From Elmis aenea (lineage: Eukaryota > Arthropoda > Insecta > Coleoptera > Elmidae), in contig OX393581.1 of assembly GCA_947652605.1 (NCBI GenBank), positions 26,158,788 to 26,222,787 of the forward strand: a stretch of 64,000 bases of DNA. Reading direction: 5' to 3'. How positions within the stretch are numbered: position 1 is the stretch's first letter; every line of letters begins with the position of its first letter. Both the position numbers and the translations under genes were made by a program. The notes beneath the pieces are model-generated. The model was not told the DNA's origin and made no database searches. It saw nothing but the letters and a program-made list of their open reading frames with translations. Shown here piece after piece: positions 22,366 through 35,630 of the stretch.

Positions 22366-22869
22366 TTTAAATGGTAAGCATAGATGACTATGTCTTTGCA
22401 TTTTTAATGTTTTTTTCATTTCAAATATGTGGTGGTTTTTTAAGTTATTTTAAAAAGTCATTACTTCTACAAAATTCAATTAGTGTTTGAAAATTAAAAA
22501 TATATGGTAGCTTACGGAAACAATACATAAACAGCATTAATTTTAAATATAGTTGTTTTAAGGAAATATCAAGATTTAAATTTTGAGGTAAAAATAAATT
22601 GTCAGAAGACAGGAAATTACGAATCCAATTAATGGTCTTATAAAATATTTGTTGAAAATACAAGTTCAAATTATTGGCAACTTCATATTTAAGGTACTGG
22701 ATGTATAAAAGCATTTGAAAAACTTGGAGGGCAAGGCATATACATAGTTAATACGAAAAATGTAGTAATCATTGTAAAGTAAAAAAGTAAAAGTATTTGT
22801 TTGAAAACGGTAAAAAATACGTCTAGTAGTTACACGTTTTCTTGAAAAACACGTCTAGGTTATTTAACT
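22366..22869. other. AT-rich spacer without recognised features
   Basis: No ORF with motifs and no inverted repeats were noticed. The 89-codon minus frame at 22445-22714 has no recognisable domain and fits chance. Confidence 0.4.
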
Positions 22870-22877
22870 ATTTCTAT

Positions 22878-23165
22878 CAGAGGCGTAGCGAGGGTAAATG
22901 GCGCCCGTGGCATATTATGTTTTTGCGCCCCCCCCTCGTCCTTATTTTTATTGTAGATTGTGAGTTTCAAGTAAAATAATGTTCTAATATTTATTTAAAT
23001 ACACTGTAATGAAAATTCGAACAAATTTTAAAACTGTAATGGCATTTTAGTTTTCTGGCTTTATATAAGTAACATAAACGCAACAATTTTTTGTCTTCGC
23101 GGCGCCCCTCACGACTGGCGCCCGGGGCATCGATACCCCCCTTGCCCCCCGTCGCTACGCCTCTG
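22878..23165. mobile_element. hAT-type MITE, 288 bp, exact 8-bp target duplication
   Basis: The ends CAGAGGCGTAGCGAGGG and inverted CCGTCGCTACGCCTCTG flank C-rich subterminal tracts (gcgccccccc and gcgcccggggc). The same 8 bp, atttctat, occurs at 22870-22877 and 23166-23173. No coding capacity. Confidence 0.88.
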
Positions 23166-23239
23166 ATTTCTATATCTTAGATAATAAGCGAGATACCCTT
23201 AACTAAACTATCAATTTTGGATCACCCTGAACAAATTAT

Positions 23240-23375
23240 TTTATTTATTATTATAACTCTTTTAAGTAAATATAATTTTGTGTTGTATATATGTGTATTA
23301 TTATTATCATTATTGTGACATGTTCTACGCCTTTTTGGATTATTCAGAACAAATAAAGACTACTACTACTATTTA
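23240..23375 (+). repeat. Probable LINE 3' tail
   Basis: Sequence ending attcagaacaaataaag followed by actactactact looks like the 3' untranslated end of a non-LTR retrotransposon with a simple-repeat tail. There is no coding part in front, so it would be a severely 5'-truncated copy. Confidence 0.4.
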
Positions 23376-25690
23376 AAAAAATTATTCAGCAAGCGGCAAA
23401 TGTCAATAAAGTATAAAAGACGACTCGGGGAAAACTCAAGGCTTTCATTGGTTACAAAATTGATAAATGTTTACAAAATATAATTTAGAGACAGACAACA
23501 TAGTGACTCAACGTGCAATTCGAAGATGGAAATAAATACGCTCTATTAATAATAGACGAAACAATAGGATACTAATCTGTCATAAATGAAATACAGCATT
23601 TTTATTTCTCAATTTATTATAACAGAAATCCAATAATTTTAGCTATCAATACATTCAATATACAAGTATATATTATTTGAATTAAGGTTTCGTAAAAAAT
23701 ATAAATTGTGTCTTCATAAATGTTTACCAATAATAAATGTTATCGATTAGATTTTCGTTAATAAATTGATTGTGCAGTTTTATAATATTCAAACCTGCTG
23801 GACCATTTTGAATCCATTTTTATTTTGAAAACAAATTACGTTAAGATATTACGTTTTTTATATTAGTAAGTGAAAACAAAATAATGAGATTAAAATTAAC
23901 AAATTGCTAGAGGCAAAAATTAACCCTACCCCACCTGACGCAACCCAAAGTTTAACCAAAATTTGCAATAAAATATGGGTATGCTTATAATTTGGCATGA
24001 AAGCTACACTTTTTGTAGAGTTCAGCTCGTTCGTTGGATATTCCTAGTAAGGCAAATTGCACCAGATAAGCAATCAATTATTTAAAAAACCATGTAACAG
24101 TTGAATTTTCATGTTGTTGGAACTTAAAAAAGTGGTGTGATTATTATCAAAGATTTACTGCAGTAATCAAAATTTTTTGTGGAAAGGAATAATTCCAGTT
24201 TGTTATTTGATGTAGATAGGTAAGTTGGATAGCTTCATAGAGGAGTTGATAAATTAACATTTTGTTGTAATTGTTGCAAATAAATTATGTTTGACTTTAA
24301 TTTAGCGTTTGGTTAGTAAGACTATTTAAAAAAAAATGGCGTTTGCTTACTCTTAACAATAAATGTTGCTGTTTCTGAAAACAATAAGAATTAATTGTTT
24401 GAATTTATGAGAAGCCATCCAGTGTTAAAAGAAACATTTATCTTACTCAAATTAAAACCGCATTATCATATTATAAGCGAATATGACGATTTTCGGCTAT
24501 TAAAGCCGAGAATAAAGACATAAAGGTTTGAATTGAACTGAACCATCCGGTTATGCAAATGCGACAAGAGTGTGAACACTGCTTGTCCCCAGTTAAGCAG
24601 GATTATGTCTCCAATCGCGGTAATATATTATCATAGTGTCTCAATCGGTGCAATCACTACATCTGCTACGAAACGGAATTAGTCAGCGACCATAGCGTGG
24701 ACCAAATAACCGAATCTCAAATTATATATGCAAATCTTAATAGTACCTAATTATCTTTGTATATAAATGAGTAACAATGAATTCTGAAAACCATTTCGAG
24801 GACTATTAAAATTATTCCAAGTTAGTAAAAGATGGGGGATATAAATCTGAAGTGACATGAAACTACACATTTAAAAATACTTAAGAAGCTGTAAACTTTT
24901 AGAAATGAACCTGCTTACAAAGATAATTGCTACATAAACGCCTACACATCGTACACTCTTAAATTAAGCCATTAAACACACCTGATAGTGATGGATTTAC
25001 GGTTCGAGCAAAAAAATTATATATCTAATTAAATGTCCTTTAAAACTTAAATATTTCAACTGATTATATCATTAGAGGTTTTAGCAAAAGCAGTTTTATG
25101 TTTAATAAAAACTATCGCATAAATCAGGAAGGTGTACAACATATACAGAATATTTCAATTAAGGTGTGAGATATCAGAAAAAAGGTTTTTTACTATTTCT
25201 TCTTAAAATATCGTGGAGCGCCATAAATCTTATTTATTATGAATGTATTAGTAAAATATAGCGATCGTTTCAGAAATTATGCATAAAGCATAAAGCATAA
25301 AGTTATACGATTAAGTTAAAAAAAGTTGAACCACAAGTTTCAGCAAATCTATCTCTTAGGTGTGATTAAACTGTGTTACTATTACTAATGATTATTTTGA
25401 TTAACATTTTTTATTTACTTATTAAATTTAGAGACATTATTGTCGGTTTCGTTTTGGGATAAAATTCAAATTGTATGGGTGGTTATTGCTACTTTTGCGT
25501 GTTGGTGGAGAGCACCCGAGTAAAAACACCCGCACGTCATATTAGCAACTAAGCTTATATTTATAAATGGTTTTTTTTTCTTTGTAACTAATATACTTTT
25601 AAAATATAAAAATTATAATCAGTGTGCTTTTAAATTTTTTAAAGTTAATAAGCAATTTGCTTATTAGGTACTAAAAAATACTTACAGCAG
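23376..25690. other. AT-rich non-coding sequence
   Basis: No supported gene. At 24490-24530 a small stem (cggctattaaagccg) is followed by agaataaagacataaagg, resembling another LINE 3' end. The part at 24540-24710 is GC-richer and non-repetitive within the window and may be conserved non-coding DNA. Confidence 0.4.
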
Positions 25691-25694
25691 TGAA

Positions 25695-26035
25695 ATTTGG
25701 GTGCTAAATGACTGAACTGAAAGCAGCTTACAAACAAGTGAAATGAAATATTCTAGAGCGGCTGCAAATGTAACTAGAAGAAACAGAAATACCGATAACA
25801 TTATACAAGAGTGATTTTAAGTTGATTATATGGGGAGCAGAAGTGAAAAAAAAAACACCCAAGGTGGATGGGTAATTTCACAGGAATGAATGAAAGTAGA
25901 ATAGTGAAACAAATATGGAAAGAGGGTGTTGACAAAAAAGAAAAACAGGGAGACCCAGAAGAAGCTGGAATGGGTCAGAATAACTAAGACAAAAGAGCGA
26001 GGGACAGAAAGGGGTGGAGAATTTTCGTACACCTT
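25695..26035 (+). pseudogene. LINE reverse-transcriptase C-terminal remnant
   Basis: On the + strand the frames give TESSLQTSEMKYSRAAANVTRRN, then a Lys-rich segment and LEWVRITKTK before the sequence ends. This order (SEMK-LR, R-RN, later RKR.R.R) is the conserved tail downstream of the reverse-transcriptase domain in insect LINEs. Stops and shifts break it repeatedly. The catalytic domain is absent, consistent with a 5'-truncated dead copy. The minus-strand frame at 25826-26038 is its shadow. Confidence 0.65.
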
Positions 26036-26688
26036 CACATCTCTACACCGTAATGGAGGACGAAATTATTACAGTATATAATATTTAAAAACTATCACAA
26101 TCACTTTTAAAATTTACAAATCATGTGTCAGTATGCTCTTAATGTTTTAAAATTAATTAGTAATTTGCTTATAACGAAGAAAAACTTGTATACATAACTA
26201 TCCTATGACGCAGTTAAGCAAAATAGAAATGGATATTTAAAATTGTTACTTTATGTTCTGGTTAAAGTTTAAGCCAAAATTGCAAAAAAAAGGTAGTAAA
26301 TAAATAAGTTATAAGCAAAATTAAAAAATGCTGGTTATTTAGGATCATTCTGTATTGTTCAATATTCGGTGTCGGTACTTCTATATAGACATTTGTTTTT
26401 TTCCATCAAAATTTAAACCAATAATTAATGTTACTGATCGGTACACAATTCTGCAGTCAATTATATGTAAAAATAAACTTTTTCAAAATTTGCTATTGTA
26501 TGTGCTTTATTTACAGACATATTGTGCATTTGTATTCAAAATTGCTTCCTCTTTCCAAAAATGTAAAACTATTCAGAATGTTCACTTGAAAAAACAAAGT
26601 TAGGGTAGTTTCCGGCGAAACCGGAGGTGAAACAATAATGCACATATGTTCAAATAATTATTTTGCACAGTTTTTATAATTTCATTTA
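26036..26688. other. AT-rich spacer
   Basis: No motif-bearing ORF. The 82-codon + frame at 26355-26603 has no recognisable domain. Confidence 0.4.
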
Positions 26689-26690
26689 TA

Positions 26691-27266
26691 CAGGGTGTGT
26701 AAAAATTCTAAGTCGAAAATCTTAATACGAAAATGTTGTACCATGCTTGCTGTGTCTGCAAGAGCTCCTCAAAGTTTTGACATTTAGTCCTTTAATAAGC
26801 GTTATTATTTAATACTTGCAAATGAAAAAGCTGCAATTTGGAATAAAAATAAATTTCGAATAAAAATAAATTTCGAATAGTATTTTTTCCTAGATATTGT
26901 GTTCTTCCTTTCAAAAATTGGTGTTGAAAATATGTAAATCACTGATTTGAATGAAAATAATACATATGGCAACATTGTCATTAGCTGTCATCCCTGTTTT
27001 TCTCGTAATTATTTCTAGTTTGTGTTTTACGATACCCAAGAGTTTGCAGCTATGTTTAAGAACCGAAGGCTTTAGTTCGAACAAAAATTGTAAATACCTA
27101 AGTAAAAATTGCTGATAAAAAAATGTCAAACGCAACTCAATGTATGCAATGTTGCCAATTTTTTTTTCTTTAAATGGTACAACATTTTTGTATCAAGATT
27201 TTCGACTTAAAATTTTTCGAAGAACATCGTCACGTGTAGCGCTTCCGCCAATTTATACACACCCTG
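26691..27266. mobile_element. Tc1/mariner-like MITE, 576 bp, TA target
   Basis: The ends CAGGGTGTGTA and inverted TACACACCCTG are flanked by TA (26689-26690 and 27267-27268). Inside the short terminal repeat a second inverted block, aagtcgaaaatctt with nearby atgttgtaccat, lies directly at the left end but about 40 bp further in at the right end. No transposase is encoded. The ORFs at 26911-27135 and 27207-27392 show no motif. Confidence 0.78.
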
Positions 27267-27268
27267 TA

Positions 27269-29730
27269 TAAAATCAAAACTAAAGAAAAAGTGGGTGAAC
27301 CAGAATTCATTTACACTTAATATAACTATACAAACCGAATTATAAACAACAGTTTGCATTACCTTTTTTCTATCTAAGATAAAATTTAACAAATCTAAAT
27401 TTAATGCTAAAAACAGAAGAGATTGTTTTATATTACATAATAAAGTTTAAAAAGATATTTAATAAATATTAATGACTATCTTCAAAGAATAATTAAAAGT
27501 GTAATGTAATTAAATTATCCAATAAAAAATCTGATATAAAATATCTACTATAAACTTTTAATTCATTTTATTATTAATTAAGCATAAGAAGTTGGTCTTG
27601 TTATGCAAAACTATTGCTTAATTATTGTTTTTTTGAAGTGATATGTATTTGCTACAACGGTTTTTTTCATTATATTTATTGTGTTAAATTGAGGTTCCTT
27701 TGTGTTATAGTTACATGTAAAAAATACATATTCATTAATTATTTACAAATTATTTATGGAGCAAAAGGATCCGTGTATTCTTTAGATTATAAAAAACAAA
27801 TTATGTTAAAAAAACGTGCATAATATTTATACTGTGAGAAAAAATATAACTGATAATTTTGTGTTTCGTTTGGGTTATATTCGCAAATCCAGACAAAGAA
27901 ATATTTTCCACAAATTATTACGAATTACCTAAGTATAAACTAAAAAGCTAATAAATAACTAGTTACTTTTTCGAATCGCAAATTTTTAATATAAAATCAA
28001 AGATAGATGATTATCTTATAATCCAATGCAACTAATTAAATAAAGTATGAGCTATTTTAATCAAGTGATTAAACTGATGGCTTGATTCATTTATCGCGCG
28101 ATCTGTCCTTCATAAATATTAAGTAATTTGTCTGGAAAGCATTTAGATTCAGTTTTATTAATCGAAATGGAATAAATTGCAAGCTAAATTATGCTTTAGC
28201 TAAATAATAAACGGCACTAATGATCGGAGTTTTATTTTCGCCAACTCGAGCATTGATTAGTGAACCATAACTTAACGTTTGTATATTGACAATGTTCACC
28301 ATAAAATGTTAAACTAGGACTAGTTGAAGTTATTTTGCGCTATGTTGACTGAATATAATTAATTGCTTTAATACGACGTAATTAGCATACATTAAATTTG
28401 ATTAGATCAAGTTATGGGTAATTTTAATCAGTGAATATTATGATATGCATCTAAATAATTTTACAACTTTCATGATTATAATTACAACTAATAAATGAAC
28501 AGTTTCAATTATAACCGGTTGCTGTTTTTTTGCGTTACGCAGAAGCGCCAATGAAGGATGCGAAAAAACCAAATAGCATTGAGTTAATTTACTGAACTGA
28601 AGTTTATTACCCTAGCCAATTTTTTACTTATCTGAAGCAACTTGAAATGTATTAATGCACTTTATATGCTTAATACATTGTTGCTACTAGTTTAGCTTTT
28701 ATTGCCACAAAGTAATGATATTAATGCTTTTTTTTAGAACACACATAAAAAAACGTAAAACATCGTTTTCTAAAATAAAATCGGCCTCTCTTGTTTCAAA
28801 ATCTTAAATTTAGACATAAAACCAATTTGTTACTTGTAACAATACATTTGTTTCTAACAAGAATTGTGAATATCGGCCCAGATTAGAATACGATAAGTAA
28901 AAAAAAACGAAAAAATCGTAAGTGAAAGGAAATCATCAAATGTTTGAAAGAGCAAAACAAAATTTAAAAAAAAAACTAGTTTTAATGGTATTTTGTGTGC
29001 TGTTAAAAACAATCAGCTCAATATTATCCAATAAAAATAACTTCTTTTTCTTTGTTTTTGAAGCAAAATTTATTTACTGTCTCTAACGGGTTCGCCTTTT
29101 AAAAATTTAAAGTAAATAAAATTGAGGAAATAAATGAAGATGGAATTGTATTTGACATTAAAAACAAATTTTTGAGATAAACGTATTTCCAAAGGCTACA
29201 GTTTAATTCTTTGAAATATTGTGTTGTTGACCGTATATTATCATGAAAAAAGATAATTAAATGATCGACAAGAAAATGTAAAAATATATAGTGTGGTTCA
29301 CTTATAAAAATTAACATATTTGTGTTTGAAGTTAGTCAAAAAGACATAATAAACACCCTTTGTATTATTTTAAAAGTTTTACTAGTCAGCTACAACTATG
29401 ACTGTATTGTCGAATGAAGTTTTAAAATAATTCCTATTGATATTGAAAAATTGTATTTTTTAGAGTCATGTAACTCCATCAATATTTAAAATAAAAAACG
29501 TAAATTACTCAAAATCCAATAATTTAAGGTACAAATAATTAAGTAAACTTTTGAAAGAGAATTTAATTTGGAATCCAGAAGTCTACAAAATATACAGCGA
29601 GTTCTATTTAAAGGAACAAAGTAAATGGGCAATTCAATTACAAAACACTCTGTATAGTATGACGGACGTGCTGTACATAGTTCGCAATGTTGGGGAAAAG
29701 TACTTTTATATTTATCGTTGTTAATTATGG
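27269..29730. other. AT-rich non-coding sequence
   Basis: No ORF with a recognisable product, no terminal repeats. 28060-28560 is somewhat less AT-rich with several TAAT-type homeodomain core sites, but such sites are expected at this composition. Confidence 0.4.
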
Positions 29731-30055
29731 CACGTGATCGTCTTTGTATGATGGTTGGACCCTCAAACGTTGTTTTACGTAGTACACAGGTCTAGAGCAA
29801 TTAGTACACAGTAAGAAACAAATAAAACAACAATTTTAACAACAAAGTTCTTTATTTTTCGACCGGCTGTACATTTCTCGGTGGTTGGTTTTTAACTACC
29901 CCGCCGCACGACTATCCCAAGATTTTAGGTTCCCTGTTGCTATCCCTTTTTTATTGTAGTTGCATCTTTGTCATCCATTCCTATAAACACATATTTGTGC
30001 GAGTAGTTTGTTCTACTTATGATGTACAACTTTATCAACAAATCGTTTGTTGATT
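29731..30055 (+). repeat. Dispersed repeat, copy 1 (inverted partner at 55228-55545)
   Basis: About 325 bp match the reverse complement of 55228-55545, with blocks cgtgatcgtcttt, ggctgtacatttctcg, cccaagattt and acaaatcgtttgttgat in the same order. It contains no ORF. The partner copy continues into a polypurine-like tract, so this may be the 3' internal part of an LTR retrotransposon. Confidence 0.75.
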
Positions 30056-30282
30056 GACGAAACCCAAATGCTGGCGTTGTAGGACCCAAGTTATGACCGT
30101 AATATTTTAACGTTAATGTGTTTTACTAAAATTGAAATTGAAAAACAACTTTTCTTGAAATTTAAAAAAAAAACTTTACTAGTAACAGAGCTCCCGAATA
30201 ATTTGTCTTGGGTGAGATACTCTGTTTATTAAAAAGGCGTTTGTCAATTTTCTTTCAAAAGGCCTTTAAAACCAAAATCAAA

Positions 30283-30619
30283 ATAGTTATTTATGTATCA
30301 AGGCCAAAAAGTACGTTTTGGCTGAGGTGCATATTACATTTTTTGTGCGATCAAATTAAAAACAATTTAAATTTTTAGTAATTTTCAAAATTATCGGTTA
30401 GAAAGTACGTGACATTCTGTCACTGACAGATGACGGCGTATGTACTGCATTACCGGCCCTCTCCTTAGCAACGGCCGTAAAAGTTACTTTTTCGGCCGTT
30501 GCTAAAGGTAACGGCCTGAAAAGTAACTTTTACGGCCGTTGCTAAGGATAGGGCCGGTAATGCAGTACCTTATGGTTGCTAACGCGTCCGTCAAACAGCT
30601 GTTTCTAGTACGATCGCAC
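30283..30619 (-). repeat. Palindromic dispersed repeat, copy 2
   Basis: Reverse-oriented copy of 15498-15905, from aatagttatttatgtatca to cgatcgcac. The hairpin core (tactgcattaccggccct and its inverse) is fully kept. It lacks the ~60-bp inverted insert found in copy 1. Confidence 0.82.
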
Positions 30620-32589
30620 AAAAATAAATATTTTTACCGTTCAAGCCACTGTATTGCTATTATTTTATTGAAATAAACTCAACTTTTAGTTGGCCATTAG
30701 TTAAACTCTGCATCAGAAACAGTTGATGCAAGAATTTTTGGATTTGAAAATTGGTCGTAATAAACAACTCTATTACCTTCCAAAAAAATATTTTTTTTCG
30801 TTCTAAGTTCATTTAGGCATGTCTTATGTCTTTAAGGACGGCTTGCCGATACTGTGAACATTTTTACGTTTCTCTTAAATCAATAATATAAATGTATTAA
30901 AATGTTTACCTGGCTGGAAGGAACAAAATATTACTGGTCTGGTAATGATTTAAACCATACCAGTTCATCTGAAAATAGTTTAATTCTGCATGTTTTAATA
31001 TACACCAAAGTTTTATTTCTATTTTTGCCAATTTATGCAGCCTATTTCACTATTTAGAAAGTATCACATTTGTTAGAATAATTATTAAAAACAAGTAAGA
31101 TATTTAATATGGCAATGATCTGAATAAGTTTAATCCAAAATTTTACAACTTTTTGGCCAAGTTAGTTTTTGATAATTTATTTATTAGTTTTCAAATTATA
31201 TAGAAAATCCATATCATATTCTGGAGTGAAACATATCTAAGTAAATAAAGACGTTTTGGTTATGGAAAACGTATACATCAAATTTATAAAGGATGAATAA
31301 ATTCCTAACGATTAGAAACTACAGGAAAACAAATTTTACCAAAGTAATACAACAAAACGAAGAAATTTTTTATTTGAGATCCCATTTTATAAAAAAGCAT
31401 ACATTTTAAAAACTTTGGTGTGCCATAAAATGACGTTCAACCCGGAAATTCTATTAAAATTAAATATTAGAAGTATACTATTAAAATAGGTAGCTAAATA
31501 TATAAATAAATTAATAAATATAGTGAAATATTAGCAGTAGCCAAATATAAAACAAGATTTTTATTGATTTCTGGATGGCTTTTGACCTTTTTCGTTTTTT
31601 AAAAGACAGGTAAATATAAAACTAGCGTTATTTAACGGCAAACTCTCTTTATTTATTTTTAACTATAATTTTATTCAGGTGTATTATTGAGAAATGCTTA
31701 AATTGTTTTAAAATAACTTAATTAACGCTTTTCTGTGTATTTATTTTCAAGACACCAATAAAAATGTTATTGTGTTAAACAGTTGTTTTGTGTTTATTAC
31801 TAATAAGCTAATTATTTATTATAGAAACTGTTGAACAGCGTGCATTGAAATTGAGTGATAACCGTAAAATGTTAAAGATACATCGGTACACGTCCACTGA
31901 TGCCTATAAAATTTAATTAATAAATCTGTAGTTGGATGTGTTGGCATACCGATATTGACACTTGAAAATTCACTGCCAATTAGTGTATAAAAGCGGACGT
32001 GGGGATACGATAACAGATTCCTACTTATGTTCGTACGCGAGTTTATCGTTAACAGAAAATATTATTATTCATGTAATAAAAATCTTTGTTGTCTTTCATA
32101 AATCGCATTAACTCGTAAATTAGGTGGAGTTTGTCAAATTTTATGGAAATTTAAAATTGTTACACTCAAAAGACTTATGAGGGTAAATGCATTATCTATC
32201 ATCTACCTTCATTATACTTTCCTTACTACATTTATAGAATGTAAATTCATAAAATAGAATAAGTGTTGTTAAGTTATTTTGAATATTTTTTAATTTACAG
32301 TTTAATACAACCAACCTCAAGTGATGACTTAAAAAAAATCCGATATGGAGGTCAAATTAAAGTTTAATAGCTGCTTAACTGTTTTCTAAACTATTTTTTT
32401 GGGTTTAGTTTGAGTTCGTTTTGTTGAATGCTTGTAAGTGTCACTTCTAGGCGTTTTTATCAATTTTATTTAAAAAAAAGTAAATATATTGAATTTCTTA
32501 ATTTTTGATCATAACATAAAGTATGTTTTTTACAAATTAAAGTTGGTTATTTGTAAGTTATAAATATATTTTTCATTATCTTATTAATC
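30620..32589. other. AT-rich non-coding sequence
   Basis: No supported ORF. The only item of note is a TATA-like sequence at 31986-31993 in a locally GC-richer context (listed separately). Confidence 0.4.
31986..31993 (+). promoter_or_regulatory. Possible TATA box
   Basis: TATAAAAG sits in gtgtataaaagcggacg, with a possible start region about 30 bp on (taacagattcc). A 24-codon frame begins at an ATG near 32028 but has no known motif. TATA-like sequences are frequent in AT-rich DNA, so support is weak. Confidence 0.18.
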
Positions 32590-32646
32590 CAGGGCTGCGG
32601 AGTCGGTAAGAAAAAAGTCGACTCCGACTTCGACTCCTCAGCCCTG
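32590..32646. mobile_element. 57-bp miniature hairpin element
   Basis: CAGGGCTGCGGAGTCGG and inverted CGACTCCTCAGCCCTG face each other with only about 20 bp between. The flanks attaatc and attaata resemble a target duplication. It looks like the two ends of a hAT-type element with almost no interior, or a remnant after internal deletion. Confidence 0.6.
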
Positions 32647-32844
32647 ATTAATACCTGTCAAAAAATATTGAGGTGAGGTTTTTTCAACCCCATTAATTTT
32701 GTAACAAAAAAAGACCACCATTAACGTTTAGACTTACAAATCAACATTTTTCAAAAATTCTACAAATTAGAAAGTTAAACTTTTAATCGGTTTGTACGCT
32801 ATTAATTAAAAATGTAAATATCCTTTACCTAAGTTTAAGAAACA

Positions 32845-33185
32845 TGAAACGATGACCTGGTGGTAACAGCTCAAGATAGAGAGACCTAGAATACCTGACG
32901 AGAAAATTAATCGACCAATATAAGTATTGGGGACTGGTAGTAAATATGAACATAACAGAATACCTTTGTGTTGGAGTCCGGAAGGAAGATCGTGTCCTGA
33001 TTAACAGAATGAGGATAAAATGTACGAGATATACATGTATTGGGAAAAATTTAACAGAGTGGATGAACAGAACGAGAAATAGAATACCGAATCACAAAGA
33101 TCACGAAATGTATCTAAACAAACAAGAGGAAAAAAACGGTTGGAATAGAGATACTAAATACCATCAAAATTGATATAAGGAGAAA
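32845..33185 (+). pseudogene. LINE reverse-transcriptase remnant (palm to thumb)
   Basis: The + strand frames give DDLVVTAQDRE, then after a one-base shift LTRKLIDQYKYWGL, then NITEYLCVGVRKED. This is the segment around and after the Y/FADD catalytic box of insect LINE reverse transcriptases (usually FADDQVVIAQD, later TEYLCVG). The two Asp remain but the residues before them are lost. The downstream frame to 33173 is Arg/Asn-rich and less clear. Confidence 0.7.
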
Positions 33186-33714
33186 CCCAGCAAGCATATT
33201 AATAAGTAAAAAAATACTTAATATACAAATAAGTTATATAATGAGTGTCCCAAAAACAGCAGATAAACAACTATTGTAACGTTATCTTAATTTAATCATT
33301 TAAAGTTGATGTAATAAAGTTTATTTAACCCCGTTCTAAGGAATGTGTTGCAGACTTCAAACTCAGCACCAAACATATGAATATACACGCACTGTTTGCA
33401 AATAGTTTTGAGTTCATTGAGACTTGGCATGATGCCTTTTCTGCAAAAATGTTACGTTGCTATATTGGGGTGAAAGTAATAATATTTTTTAATTAAACAA
33501 GAATTCAGTCATCGGTTGACTGAGGTTGGAGATGGCCACTTTTACTCTGGTCTAGGAATGCAGTAAAGTAACTCCAAGTGTTTGTAAAAGTTTTCATCAT
33601 ATTGGTCAACCTTAAATCTGCTCCTCAAGTTAAATTAATTATTAAATAATAAATTCTGCTATCCTGAGCTATTATCCCCAAGAGCACGATGGCTCTAAGT
33701 AACAGCTTTTAAAG

Positions 33715-33955
33715 TTATTGTAACACGCGTATGGACCCGTAAAGGATGGAAGAAAATAGATTCCCAAACTTAATAAAGCACAATATACATCCTGAACGCA
33801 TAACAAGAGGTAGACAAAGATTACATGAATATTAGACACCCAGAAAGCCATGTCAGAATGGATCTTAAGCTTAGAGAAATAAAACGATTAATGTGAATGG
33901 AGGCTAGAGACCGGAAGCCGTAGGTCGCTAAAAATCGCATAATAATAATAAAACT
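33715..33955 (+). pseudogene. LINE C-terminal and 3' end remnant
   Basis: RITRGRQRLHEY followed by a broken frame with RPEAVGR and an (AAT)n-like tail at about 33945 resembles the RGRP-rich end of LINE ORF2 and its tail. It probably belongs to the same or a sister copy as 32845-33185. No catalytic residues are present. Confidence 0.5.
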
Positions 33956-35630
33956 GAATATTTTAAGACTGACCTTTTTATCGAAACAAAATAACCAAGC
34001 TACTTAAAATTACACTGCTCGAACTGAAAAAAAAACTTTTAAAAATTGATAATGTTCAAGACATATGCATAAATTAGATTGTATTACTTCAAGTAATATT
34101 TTCGGAAAGACCTTTTTTAATGAATATCTATGAGAACAACAAAAAATTAAAAACTGTAACGAACAGCAATAAACATAATAGGTACTCCAATCTCGTATTA
34201 TTTTTTTATTTACATTTATTGCAGTTTGGTGTGATTTTTACCAAAATTATTCCTTCTTTTTTATGAATAAGTTTTTCTACCACTTAGCATAGGCTGTTTT
34301 GACAAACAAAAAGTTATTATTGTGTAGGATTTGAAAATGAGCTAATGTTCAATAAAACTGGTAACGTCCAAATCACTGCTCGATTTTAAACTAGCTATGT
34401 GTAGAAAAACCATTAGCAATCTACATAAAAGTTTTACTACCACATTAACATTTCTCTTTTTATATCGGGGACCATGATGACTTAATAAGTGATCTTAGCC
34501 GCTAAATAACGTGTGTTACAAAATAAACTGTCAACAAACAACATACTACTGATACTAGTCTGACGAAATAAAATATATTGTTTTGGAACGACTTTGCTTT
34601 GTTTCTGGTAGTAATAGAAATCACTGACTTTCTAAATAAAACTAATTGCTTTTGTACCTAAATTATAAATAAGTGCGTATTGTAATCGTAAATTTTCATT
34701 TAATGTTATTTTATCCCACACTGACAACTTCTAGAGGCAAATTCTTCGCATTGTGAGCCCACTTATTTCATCCGACAAGGAATTACACAATATATTGGAC
34801 GCTAAAGGGTGTATGCGTTGTTTTACGACGAACATTAATTCGGACTGAAACCATAAAACTAGAAAATACTCACCGACAATTATGTGATCTATTTTAATAA
34901 CAGGAAGTATAAAAAGTACAATTTAAAAACTTGGCTATAATTGAAAAAACCAATCCCTAAACTTTTACAACCAAATCACGTTATAAAAACGTTCAATTAA
35001 AATCCGAATAACAATTCAACCGGTTAATCAATAACAGAGGTGCCGAGGTTTCTATAAATGTTCAATCCATGTTTATTGCCACGTTAGTTACTCAAATAAA
35101 TAATAAACACAGTTAAGATACATTCCCGCCTAATGATTACTACAAACTGGTTGGACCACTTCAGAAATCCGTTGTATGTAATTAAAGAAAAGGTAACAAT
35201 AAAAGGCGTCCAACTCATCGATAAGCCGGATTGATTTAGAGCGGTCATATTCGGTAGTGATTAGGTAACACTTTCGGGATCCGATCTTCTGATTTTCTAT
35301 AAACTCAATAAACTTTTAGGCCACGAGTATAACGAGATATAAGGCATGGTCCAAAACGTTTCATTTCTACATTATTTTTTTGACAAATTTTTAACCCGAA
35401 CAAAAAGATACTGATAAGAACTTTAAAAAATAAACTTTCCAATTTATAAATTTACCATAAATCGGCTCTGAAGTTAAAGGATTTTCATTCGATTGTTTTT
35501 AGTAAAAGAAAACCAAAATACCTAGAATATTATCAGCGTATAACACCACTTAAATTAAGGTTTACAGTTAGAATATAATATTTGTGACATCTCTAAAATT
35601 ACAACTGATTATGTTTATAACTGGAAATAC
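33956..35630. other. AT-rich non-coding sequence
   Basis: Nothing coding. 35100-35310 is less AT-rich and single-copy within the window and may be conserved non-coding DNA. This is a guess from composition only. Confidence 0.35.
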
